From: Candidatus Falkowbacteria bacterium LH_S3
GTDB taxonomy: Bacteria > Patescibacteriota > Patescibacteriia > Patescibacteriales > JAGXOH01
Reading direction: 5' to 3'
Length of the DNA stretch: 20,190 nt
NCBI GenBank assembly: GCA_023659985.1
Contig: JAGXOH010000007.1
Span: 1-20,190 of the forward strand
Shown: one piece after another, positions 9,585-16,571 of the stretch
Layout of the letters: each line of letters begins with the position of its first letter
Numbering within the stretch: position 1 is the stretch's first letter
Notes under the pieces: model-generated
Seen by the model: only the letters and a program-made list of their open reading frames with translations
Databases searched by the model: none
What the model was told of the DNA's origin: nothing
Program-made: the position numbers and the translations under genes

Positions 9585-9800
9585 TTAAATTTTGGTTTTA
9601 AGTTTTAAGTTTTAGCTTTTAGCTTTTAGCTTTGAGTTTCAATCATATTTCATTTGACATTTGAGCTTTGGATTTTGGATTTCATCTAATTTTTGCGTTT
9701 TGAACTTTGAGTTTTGCGTTTCAACTATATTTCATTTGGCATTAGGATTTTGGATTTCATTTGGCATTAGGATTTTGGATTTTGGATTTCATTTGATTTC
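9585..9800. repeat. Degenerate heptanucleotide array, main copy
   Basis: This fills the spacer between the pilin-domain gene and porB. From 9601 to 9754 the sequence divides into 22 consecutive 7-base units in a single phase, with units such as agtttta, gctttta, tttgcgt and tttgaac. After that the words continue with phase slips: catttggc followed by attaggattttgg starts at 9733 and again at 9758. Positions 9691-9737 match 30-76 with one mismatch. Reading frames across it give Phe-Trp-Ile-rich products that I do not regard as genes. Confidence 0.9.
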
Positions 9801-9814
9801 TTACTTTTTATTTA

Positions 9815-10756
9815 TTATTTCTCCTCACATTTGTTATCAAGTGGATAGGTAGCGTCAGTGTATTCGCATTGTCCAAGTTCGTCATTTCCCAATTTACCGC
9901 ACTCTTTTTCATCACAAGTAAGGTCACCAACTTCTCCGCATTCATCGCAACCAAAAAGGCATATAGTATCATCAATACACTTATTTGGATAATCACATTG
10001 TTCATCGCTATCGCATGTATCGCCCTCACTTCCATCATAACATTTATCGTATTTGCAATATGAGCCGTCTTTACAATCATCATCATTCTCACATGATTCT
10101 ATTGTTGGGCCGCAGCATTGTTTATAGCTCTCCCCACACCAATCATTACAGCATTCACTGCAGTTAGGTTTGTCAGATTTATCATTATCAGTAGTACAAG
10201 ACTTGCCATCGGATACACATCCCTCTTCAACTCCAAAATCCTTGGCCATTTTTAGTTGCTTGGTGTGAAAATTAACTAAGCTCGGATTTAGCGTATATAA
10301 AATACCATAAGAAGCTAAAGCTATGATTAGGCCTGCTAAGCTAGATCCGATCCAAGCCTTGGCGTTTTCTATACGACTGGGATTTCCTCCTGCTGTCAAC
10401 CACAGTACTCCTCCAAACATTAAAACTATAGCTGCCAAAATTCCAACCACTCCAATGGCATAGTGGTATATCGTTTTGATATACTTAGCTATACCCGTGG
10501 TTCCTTGAGTGGGATCAACACTTTCAAACTTGGGAAAGGGGACTTGCAGATCATAAGAGCTAACTCCTCCAGTTTCTTCTGGCTCTTCCTCTTTGATCTT
10601 GGCGGCTTTGCATACTAAGGGTTCTGAATAGATTTTTCCTGTATGATGTAGTTTGTCAGGCAAGACTCCAGGAATTAAGCAAAAAAAAGCAATAATAATT
10701 CCAAGAAAAAATAAGGAAGCAATTCTAAACATCAAAGTTTTTTTTATTTTTTTCAT
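9815..10756 (-). CDS. VirB2-like pilin-domain membrane protein with cysteine-rich tail
   Basis: A 313-residue exported protein. A basic N-terminus and hydrophobic stretch (about residues 7-30) look like a signal peptide or anchor. Residues about 92-165 hold two helices (roughly 98-121 and 136-156) around a polar loop with GGNPSRIENAKAWIG, ending LYTLNPSLVNF. This matches the VirB2/TrbC-like type IV secretion pilin domain common in Patescibacteria. Unusually, residues 170-311 add a tail with 22 cysteines, many acidic residues and spaced pairs (SECC, QCC, CDECG), suggesting an extracytoplasmic disulfide-bonded or metal-binding module. Its start lies only 16 bases after the alpha-subunit stop, so it is probably translated from the oxidoreductase mRNA. 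No other secretion genes are visible. The pilin-domain call is fairly secure; the function of the tail is unknown. Confidence 0.75.
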   Translation of the reverse strand: MKKIKKTLMFRIASLFFLGIIIAFFCLIPGVLPDKLHHTGKIYSEPLVCKAAKIKEEEPEETGGVSSYDLQVPFPKFESVDPTQGTTGIAKYIKTIYHYAIGVVGILAAIVLMFGGVLWLTAGGNPSRIENAKAWIGSSLAGLIIALASYGILYTLNPSLVNFHTKQLKMAKDFGVEEGCVSDGKSCTTDNDKSDKPNCSECCNDWCGESYKQCCGPTIESCENDDDCKDGSYCKYDKCYDGSEGDTCDSDEQCDYPNKCIDDTICLFGCDECGEVGDLTCDEKECGKLGNDELGQCEYTDATYPLDNKCEEK

Positions 10757-10772
10757 AAAATTAAATTTTATC

Positions 10773-11939
10773 TTATTTGCATATGAAAATGTTCTTGCTT
10801 GATTGTTTTTGGGAAAGGGAGATTATGTCTTTGATCATTTTTTGGGTTATATCCCTTCCTCCTAAACCAACTACAAATCCTTGAATTTTGGATTTTAATT
10901 CATAAGTCGCCTTTAATGCTTTTACATCTAAAGCCAAAGGACCTTCTTGGCCTAAACTAATGGATTTATCCAGAACAGCTACGTTTTTAACTTTTTTAAT
11001 GATATTTTTAATTTCTTCTTCAGGAAAAGGCCGATAAACTTTTACTTTAATAACTCCTACTTTTTTATAGTTATCTACCATTTCTTTAATGGTGCCCACA
11101 ACCGAACCCTTAGCTATTAATATAGTTTGCGGTTCAGGTGGTCCGTAATATTCTATAAGTCCATTATCAAATGATTTATATTTGTTGTTATGATCTCTGT
11201 TTTTAGGTTGAAATATTTTTATGTATTTTTCGTATTCATTTTTTATAACTTCAGCACTTGTCATTATGTCCTGATGCAGTTTTTGGCGAATTTCCATATA
11301 ATAGTTAGGGCTGGCAAAAGCACCCATAGTTATTGGTTTTTGAGGGTCTAATAATTTTGTGTTAGTATCAGCTTTTTTTAAAAGGAACTTTTTGATTTTA
11401 GAGGCATTGGGAATGAAAACCGGTTCATAAGAATGGGTTAAAATATAGCCGTCAATATTGATCATAACTGGCAAATTTAGCTTTTCCGCTATTTTGTAGG
11501 CAAGTATATGTTGCTGCACTGATTCTTGATGGTTTTCAGCAAAAAACATTATCCAACCGGCATCTCTAATGGTAACCGCGTCTTGGTGGTCGTTCCAGAT
11601 AGTGATAGGAGCGGATACGCCTCGGTTAGCGCAAGTAATAATTATTGGTAGCCTCATACCAGCTATATTAAATAAAACTTCAGACATAAGAAGTAATCCT
11701 TGGGAGCTAGTGGCGCTATAAACCCTGGAGCCAGCAGAGCTGGCTCCGGCTATTATTGAAGCAGCTGCGAATTCACTTTCAGCCAGCACATATTCATAAT
11801 CAGCTTTGTCATCAGCCTTGAATTGTGCCAAATCTTCCACAATATGGGTTTGCGGAGTAATAGGATAGGCAGAGATTACTTCTGGGCTGATATTTTTAAT
11901 TGTATAAGCAATAGCTCTAGAGCCTTCAAGTATTTGCAT
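10773..11939 (-). CDS. porA: 2-oxoacid:ferredoxin oxidoreductase, alpha subunit
   Basis: The alpha subunit binds the pyrimidine part of thiamine diphosphate together with beta and contributes to 2-oxoacid binding. The 388-residue protein starts with the family signature: GSRAIAYTI, then AYPITPQTHIVEDLA (YPITPQT at 25-31). It then has ADDKADYEYVLAESEFAAAS with the conserved Glu, and a C-terminal transketolase-like domain (VGVIKVKVYRPFPEEEI and VAVLDKSISLGQEGPLALD). It lies downstream of delta (142-base gap) and is followed after 16 bases by the pilin-domain gene. The order gamma-delta-alpha-beta is that of archaeal and Thermotoga-type four-subunit enzymes, broken here by the insertion. There is no Shine-Dalgarno sequence; a TAAAAT lies about five bases before the ATG. 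Confidence 0.94.
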   Translation of the reverse strand: MQILEGSRAIAYTIKNISPEVISAYPITPQTHIVEDLAQFKADDKADYEYVLAESEFAAASIIAGASSAGSRVYSATSSQGLLLMSEVLFNIAGMRLPIIITCANRGVSAPITIWNDHQDAVTIRDAGWIMFFAENHQESVQQHILAYKIAEKLNLPVMINIDGYILTHSYEPVFIPNASKIKKFLLKKADTNTKLLDPQKPITMGAFASPNYYMEIRQKLHQDIMTSAEVIKNEYEKYIKIFQPKNRDHNNKYKSFDNGLIEYYGPPEPQTILIAKGSVVGTIKEMVDNYKKVGVIKVKVYRPFPEEEIKNIIKKVKNVAVLDKSISLGQEGPLALDVKALKATYELKSKIQGFVVGLGGRDITQKMIKDIISLSQKQSSKNIFICK

Positions 11940-12081
11940 AAGATTATTTTAAAATTCAAAGTTGAAAGTTCAAATAACAATTGAAATCTTAGGTGACTAA
12001 ATATTAAGTTTGTAAATTTGTCATTTAAGCTTTTAATTTGATGTTTTTGTTTGAAATATTTTATTTATATAAAAGCTGCAT
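11940..12081. repeat. Spacer with heptamer-like words between delta and alpha subunit genes
   Basis: This 142-base spacer begins with units of the heptamer family (ttcaaag, ttgaaag and ttcaaat at about 11956-11976). AT-rich words such as gtaaatttgtcattt follow. I see no ORF, hairpin terminator or clear promoter in it. Confidence 0.5.
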
Positions 12082-12342
12082 TTATTTCTCTTCTAATTCC
12101 ATTTTTATAGCTTTCGTTGGACACTGCTCTGCGCATAGACCACACCCTTTGCAATAATCATAATTGATTTTTGGTTTTTTATTACCGTTATTATCTTCTT
12201 TTATTTGAATAGCTCCTTCAGGGCAATTTTGAATGCAAGTACCGCATCCGACACATAAACCATTATCTACTTTTGGTTTATAAGTGCGCCATCCTCCGGT
12301 TTTATTATTTTTGGTACTTCCTGGTTTTGAGTTGATATCCAT
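12082..12342 (-). CDS. porD: 2-oxoacid:ferredoxin oxidoreductase, delta subunit (2x[4Fe-4S] ferredoxin)
   Basis: An electron-transfer subunit carrying two [4Fe-4S] clusters that pass electrons from the thiamine diphosphate site to external ferredoxin. The 86-residue protein has two perfect cluster motifs, Cys30-x2-Cys33-x2-Cys36-x3-Cys40-Pro and Cys64-x2-Cys67-x2-Cys70-x3-Cys74-Pro. A 25-residue N-terminal extension with GGWRTYKPKVD is typical of the delta subunit of pyruvate:ferredoxin oxidoreductases rather than of a free ferredoxin. It sits between gamma and alpha, which supports the assignment. A hairpin at 12360-12380 lies 17 bases upstream of its start on the transcript. Confidence 0.93.
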   Translation of the reverse strand: MDINSKPGSTKNNKTGGWRTYKPKVDNGLCVGCGTCIQNCPEGAIQIKEDNNGNKKPKINYDYCKGCGLCAEQCPTKAIKMELEEK

Positions 12343-12359
12343 ATTATTTTAATAACCAA

Positions 12360-12380
12360 TGACTCCAGTAGTGGTAGTCA
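12360..12380 (-). other. Hairpin in the gamma-delta spacer
   Basis: An eight-pair stem (tgactcca with its complement tggtagtca, one bulged base) closes a four-base loop, 17 bases before the delta-subunit start on the minus-strand transcript. A competing pairing of ccagta (12365-12370) with tactgg (12400-12405) is also possible. It could be an mRNA-processing or translation-control structure, or simply another repeat word. No T-run follows, so it is not a terminator. Confidence 0.35.
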
Positions 12381-12427
12381 GGTTTGTTTTGTTTTTTGTT
12401 ACTGGTGCTTAGTTTTTTTAGTAGTTT

Positions 12428-12967
12428 TTATTTATAAGCTTGTCTAACTGCTTTAATATTTTTATCTACAATATCTTTGCCTTTTTCATTGAATTTTTGC
12501 TTTATGGCTTTTTCCAATCCTTGAATACTTATTAGTTTGTTAGCTTTGGCAAAAGCACCTAAAGTGGTGGTGTTGGCAACGTCTTTACCTATGATATCTA
12601 AAGCAATTTGGGTAGCGTTAACAGTATATATATTTTTTAATGGAAGAGATAGGCCTAATTGATCTTTGTTTTTGCCAGTATTAATCACGATTTGAGTTTT
12701 TTTATCACAATCTCCTAAGATATCAGACCCTTTAAACAAGGAAACATCTAAAACCACTAAAACATCAGGGTTATATATTTGTTCCCTGATGCGAATAGGT
12801 TTATTGTCTATCCTGGCGAAAGATTCTATTGGAGCTCCGGTGCGTTCCACGCCAAAAGAAGGGAAGGCTTGGGACTGTTTGCCGTCTTCAAACGCAGAAA
12901 TAGCTATTAATTCCGCATCTGTAACTACTCCTTGGCCGCCACGGCCGTGGACTCTGATTTGGTGCAT
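12428..12967 (-). CDS. porG: 2-oxoacid:ferredoxin oxidoreductase, gamma subunit
   Basis: The gamma subunit completes the four-subunit enzyme and contacts CoA. The 179-residue protein opens with the signature IRVHGRGGQGVVT, followed by QSQAFPSFGVERTGAPIESFARI and the RIREQIYNPDVLVVLD strand, as expected for this family. Later parts contain NTTTLGAFAKA near residues 132-142. It is the first oxidoreductase gene in the minus-strand cluster, 57 bases after the dsbA-like gene. That spacer holds four heptamer units (12974-13001) and an inverted repeat (12992-13001 with 13015-13024). A few bases before the ATG there is only cctttt, with no Shine-Dalgarno sequence. Confidence 0.93.
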   Translation of the reverse strand: MHQIRVHGRGGQGVVTDAELIAISAFEDGKQSQAFPSFGVERTGAPIESFARIDNKPIRIREQIYNPDVLVVLDVSLFKGSDILGDCDKKTQIVINTGKNKDQLGLSLPLKNIYTVNATQIALDIIGKDVANTTTLGAFAKANKLISIQGLEKAIKQKFNEKGKDIVDKNIKAVRQAYK

Positions 12968-12973
12968 AAAAGG

Positions 12974-13024
12974 TTGGAAATTTAAAATCTGAAATTAGAA
13001 AATATTGTGCCCAATTTCTAATTT
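12974..13024. repeat. Heptamer run with inverted repeat between dsbA-like gene and porG
   Basis: Four consecutive 7-base units (ttggaaa, tttaaaa, tctgaaa and ttagaaa) fill 12974-13001. The end of the run, aaattagaaa at 12992-13001, has its exact complement at 13015-13024, giving a ten-pair A-T-rich stem with a 13-base loop directly after the dsbA-like stop. It belongs to the same word family as the rnhA/porB spacer. Confidence 0.6.
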
Positions 13025-13717
13025 TTATCTTTTTTCAGCATTTATTATCGTCTCTATAATACTAATAAATATTTTTCTCGGTATCTGTCTCTCTATTTTG
13101 TATCCGTTTATAAAAGTAGTAGGCGTTCCTTTGACTCCTAATTGCTTACCTTCTTGTTTATCTTTTTTTATTTCTTTTTTGTGTTTGTTATTCTTAAAGC
13201 ACTTTTGGAATTTTTCCATATCCATATTTATTTGTTTGGCTAATAAGTTAATGGCTGAAGCTTGGGGTTTTTGATAAATTTTATCATACATAGGCCAAAA
13301 AAGACCTTGTTCTTCGGCACAACGAGCCGCTAAGCTAAGTTGAATAGCCTCTTTTGAAGTAGTAAAATCCCTGAATATTATTTTAACATTTTTAGCATAG
13401 TTTATGCCAATTTCTCTAATGATTGAATGCATGGCTTTAGATTTTGGGCAATCAAAGCTTGAAAATGTTACTACAGTAATTTCAGCTTCTTCATTGCCTA
13501 TCCTGGGATTGTTTTTGTCTTCTAATAAATTTTTTTGTTCTTGCGTCATTGTTTCATTGCCTTCCTTTAGTCTATGTATTAATTCTTGGTGAGATTTTTT
13601 AGTTGTTGGCGCAGGTATGAATAAATTGGCAATAAAAAGAGCACAAAACAAGAGAACAAATATAATAATTATTATTGCCCACCATTTTTTATACCATTTT
13701 TTATTATATCCAGACAT
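13025..13717 (-). CDS. DsbA-like thioredoxin-fold protein with CPKS active site
   Basis: A membrane-anchored extracytoplasmic thioredoxin-fold protein of the DsbA family (230 residues). One transmembrane helix spans about residues 13-33. The thioredoxin fold starts at TVVTFSSFDCPKSKAMH, and GVKGTPTTFING near 194-204 supplies the conserved cis-proline loop. The active site reads Cys90-Pro-Lys-Ser93, so the second catalytic cysteine is serine (codon TCT). Other cysteines, Cys25 (in the membrane helix), Cys133 and Cys173, are outside the motif. A one-cysteine site can form mixed disulfides or shuffle them but is not expected to act as an ordinary oxidase. It diverges from leuS and heads the cluster containing the 22-cysteine pilin-domain protein, a possible client. 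Confidence 0.82.
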   Translation of the reverse strand: MSGYNKKWYKKWWAIIIIIFVLLFCALFIANLFIPAPTTKKSHQELIHRLKEGNETMTQEQKNLLEDKNNPRIGNEEAEITVVTFSSFDCPKSKAMHSIIREIGINYAKNVKIIFRDFTTSKEAIQLSLAARCAEEQGLFWPMYDKIYQKPQASAINLLAKQINMDMEKFQKCFKNNKHKKEIKKDKQEGKQLGVKGTPTTFINGYKIERQIPRKIFISIIETIINAEKR

Positions 13718-13781
13718 TTAAGAGTTTGAAATATATTACAAATTAAGTTAATATAAATAAAGATTATTAAAATTATAACAT

Positions 13782-13960
13782 AATTTTTTTAAATAAGGCA
13801 AAAGAAAATTTGCCTTCGGCAAATTGCTCAAAGCTCGAAGCTCAAAGCTCAATGAATTTGCTTTCAGCAAATTTAACGTCGAAAGCATTCTTACAGCTTA
13901 CAGCTTACAGCTTTTGGCAATTTTCCTTAGGCACGAGGAAAATTTTTTTAAATAAGGCAA
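13782..13960. repeat. Modular intergenic repeat element, copy 2, with 20-base flanking direct repeats
   Basis: Two identical 20-base copies of aatttttttaaataaggcaa (13782-13801 and 13941-13960) bracket a block of about 140 bases. The block holds hairpin A (13807-13825, stem aatttgcc/ggcaaatt), four heptamers of the gctcaaa type, hairpin B (13855-13873), a spacer, three acagctt heptamers and hairpin C (13919-13944, nine-pair stem aattttcct/aggaaaatt, loop taggcacg). Hairpin C partly overlaps the right flanking repeat. It occupies the dsbA-like/leuS divergent region and must contain or abut the leuS promoter. Confidence 0.85.
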
Positions 13961-13973
13961 TTCTTAGAAAATT

Positions 13974-16502
13974 ATGAAAAATTACGACCACAAACAAATA
14001 GAACCTAAATGGAGGGATTATTGGGAGAAGGAGGAGATATACAAAACTCAAGAAAACAAAGAAAACCCCAAATTTTATATATTGGACATGTTCCCCTATC
14101 CCTCTGGGGCTGGTTTGCATGTCGGGCATCCTCGCGGTTATATAGCCACTGATGTTTCAGCCAGAATGATGATGCTGAAAGGGTATAATGTTTTACATCC
14201 TATGGGATGGGATGCTTTTGGGTTGCCAACTGAAAGTTATGCTATTAAAAATAAAGTCCATCCCAGAACAGCTACTGAACAAAATATCGCTACCTTTAAA
14301 AAACAATTGCAAAAAATGGGGTGTACTTATGATTGGACCAGAGAAATAAATACTACTGATCCTGAATTTTACAAATGGACTCAATGGATTTTTTTACAAT
14401 TATATAAAAAAGGATTGGCTTACCAGTCTTATAAGCCAATAAATTGGTGTCCTAGTTGTCAAACCGGTTTGGCAAATGAAGATTTGGAAGGAGGAAAGTG
14501 CGAAAGGTGTGACACTGAAGTGGAGCAGAAACCGATGAGGCAATGGGTGCTTAAAATAACTGATTATGCAGATGTCTTATTAGATGATTTGGATAAATTG
14601 GATCAATGGAGTAGTTCTATTGTGGAAATGCAAAAGAATTGGATAGGAAGAAGTTGTGGCGCGAAAGTGAAATTTGAAATTAAAAATTGGAAATCAGGAG
14701 AAAAAAGTGAGTATTTGGAAGTATTCACCACTAGGCCAGATACGTTGTTTGGTTGTACTTATATGGCTGTAGCGCCAGAGCATCAGTTGATTGAAAATTG
14801 GAAATTTGAGATTGAAAATTGGGAAGAAGTGAGCCAGTATCTTGAGAAATCTAAGAAAAAGACTGAGTTAGAAAGAACAGCTGAAGACAAGGAGAAGACA
14901 GGGGTTAAATTGGAAGGAGTGGTGGCTGTTAATCCTGCTAATGGTAAAGAAATTTTAGTTTTTGTGGCTGATTATGTGTTGGTTGATTACGGAACCGGAG
15001 CTATTATGGCTGTGCCAGCCCATGACGAAAGGGATTATGAATTCGCCCAAAAATATGACTTAGATATTCTAAAAGTGGTCCAACCATCTAAGAATTATAA
15101 AGGACAAATTACAAATCCCCCAAGTAGAGAAGAAAGAGAAGAAAAATTCTATACTGGAGAAGGAACAAATGTTAATTCTGATTTCCTTAATGGATTGGAA
15201 ACTAAGGAAGCTAAAAAGAAGATGATCAAATGGTTAGAAGAGAACGGTTATGGATTCACTGCTACTGATTATAAATTAAAAGATTGGGTCTTTTCTAGGC
15301 AGAGGTATTGGGGAGAACCTATTCCTATGGTTCATTGCCAAAAATGTGGAACCGTGCCAGCGCCTGAAGATGAATTGCCAGTAGAATTGCCAGAGGTAAC
15401 CCATTATAAACCCAGTGGTACTGGAAAATCGCCTTTGGCCAATATTGGAGAGTGGGTCAATACAATATGTCCTAAATGTGGAGCTAAGGCAAAGAGAGAA
15501 ACAGACACTATGCCTCAATGGGCAGGTTCCAGTTGGTATTATTTGCGTTTTATAGATCCTGACAATAAAGAGAGATTAGTAGCTAAGGATAAAGATAAGT
15601 ATTGGTCTCCTGTTAATTTGTATGTGGGAGGAGCTGAGCATGCTTGCAGGCATTTGATTTATGCTAGATTTTGGCATAAATTTTTGTATGATATAGGAGT
15701 GGTCAATTATGAAGAACCTTTCAAAAGGTTAGAGCATGTAGGGATTATCCTGGCTGAAGACGGTAGGAAGATGAGTAAACGATACGGCAATGTTATCAAT
15801 CCGGATAATATTATAGAGGAATACGGAGCTGACGCTATGAGGGTTTATGAAATGTTTATGGGTCCTTTTAACCAATCTGTTGTCTGGAGTGTTAACGGTC
15901 TTGTCGGAGTAAGGAGGTTTTTGGAAAGAGTTTATAGCTATGTGAATAGAATAATTGATAAGGAAAGCAATCCCTTAGCTAAAGAGCGAATTGATAAATG
16001 GATGAAAAATCAACAAGAAACACCAAAAGATTTAGCTTCTCTTCTTCATAAAACTATAAAAAGAGTTGAAGATGACATTTACAAGTTTAAATTTAATACT
16101 GCTATCAGTCAATTAATGATTTTTAGGAATGCATTAGACAGGAAAAACAGGGAAGAAAAGATATTGAGTAAGGCTGATGTGGAAAAATTTTTAATAATAC
16201 TTTCTCCATTTGCCCCGCATTTGACAGAGGAACTATGGGAAAGATTGGGTCACAGTAAAAGTATTTTTTATGAAAGTTGGCCAGAGTATAAAGAGCAGCT
16301 TATAAAAGAAGAAAAAAGAGAAGTGGCTATTCAAGTGAATGGCAAGTTAAGGGATACTATGGAAGTTAAGGGAAATATTAGTAAGCAAGAAGCAGTGGAA
16401 GAGGCTGAGAAAAGGAAAAACATAAAAAAGTGGATGAAAAATAAAGAGTTAATTAAAGTTGTTTATGTGGAGGATAAATTGGTTAATTTTGTGGTAAAAT
16501 AA
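13974..16502 (+). CDS. leuS: Leucyl-tRNA synthetase
   Basis: Charges tRNA-Leu with leucine. The 842-residue length is normal for bacterial LeuRS. The class I HIGH motif appears as HVGH (49-52) in PYPSGAGLHVGH, and KMSKS as KMSKR (599-603). A zinc-knuckle pair CPSC (Cys159, Cys162) and CERC follows, with a second pair CQKC and CPKC later. The editing (CP1) domain has VFTTRPDTLFG and DYGTGAIMAVPAHDERDYEFA, so proofreading should be intact. In this domain two stretches, about residues 234-242 (FEIKNWKS) and 272-284 (IENWKFEIENWEE), are encoded by runs of the intergenic heptamer words. No Shine-Dalgarno sequence precedes the ATG, which is 14 bases after the repeat element. Confidence 0.97.
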   Translation: MKNYDHKQIEPKWRDYWEKEEIYKTQENKENPKFYILDMFPYPSGAGLHVGHPRGYIATDVSARMMMLKGYNVLHPMGWDAFGLPTESYAIKNKVHPRTATEQNIATFKKQLQKMGCTYDWTREINTTDPEFYKWTQWIFLQLYKKGLAYQSYKPINWCPSCQTGLANEDLEGGKCERCDTEVEQKPMRQWVLKITDYADVLLDDLDKLDQWSSSIVEMQKNWIGRSCGAKVKFEIKNWKSGEKSEYLEVFTTRPDTLFGCTYMAVAPEHQLIENWKFEIENWEEVSQYLEKSKKKTELERTAEDKEKTGVKLEGVVAVNPANGKEILVFVADYVLVDYGTGAIMAVPAHDERDYEFAQKYDLDILKVVQPSKNYKGQITNPPSREEREEKFYTGEGTNVNSDFLNGLETKEAKKKMIKWLEENGYGFTATDYKLKDWVFSRQRYWGEPIPMVHCQKCGTVPAPEDELPVELPEVTHYKPSGTGKSPLANIGEWVNTICPKCGAKAKRETDTMPQWAGSSWYYLRFIDPDNKERLVAKDKDKYWSPVNLYVGGAEHACRHLIYARFWHKFLYDIGVVNYEEPFKRLEHVGIILAEDGRKMSKRYGNVINPDNIIEEYGADAMRVYEMFMGPFNQSVVWSVNGLVGVRRFLERVYSYVNRIIDKESNPLAKERIDKWMKNQQETPKDLASLLHKTIKRVEDDIYKFKFNTAISQLMIFRNALDRKNREEKILSKADVEKFLIILSPFAPHLTEELWERLGHSKSIFYESWPEYKEQLIKEEKREVAIQVNGKLRDTMEVKGNISKQEAVEEAEKRKNIKKWMKNKELIKVVYVEDKLVNFVVK
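14673..14825 (+). repeat. In-frame heptamer runs inside leuS
   Basis: Two runs of 7-base units occur inside the coding sequence. At 14673-14693 there are three units (tttgaaa, ttaaaaa, ttggaaa). At 14791-14825 there are five (ttgaaaa, ttggaaa, tttgaga, ttgaaaa, ttgggaa). They match the intergenic words at 12974-13001. Because seven is not a multiple of three, the protein repeats every seven residues, seen as IENWKFE followed by IENWEE. Confidence 0.7.
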
Positions 16503-16571
16503 TTTTAATTTGTTGTTGCCGTCTTGAAGTGGACTTTTATTTTTGTGGTTGGCTGTGGTAAGTTTAAAAAT

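Noticed and set aside
9585..9800. CRISPR or other spacer-repeat array
   Set aside because: Units are seven bases, degenerate and contiguous, with no spacers and no cas genes.
9661..9852. Plus-strand 63-residue ORF rich in Phe, Trp and Ile
   Set aside because: It is almost entirely a translation of the heptamer array; its amino-acid pattern comes from the repeated ggatttt words.
9808..10092. Minus-strand 94-residue ORF overlapping the cysteine-rich tail
   Set aside because: It lies in another frame of the pilin-domain gene on the same strand and has no recognisable features. The 22-cysteine frame is clearly the coding one, joined to signal and helix regions.
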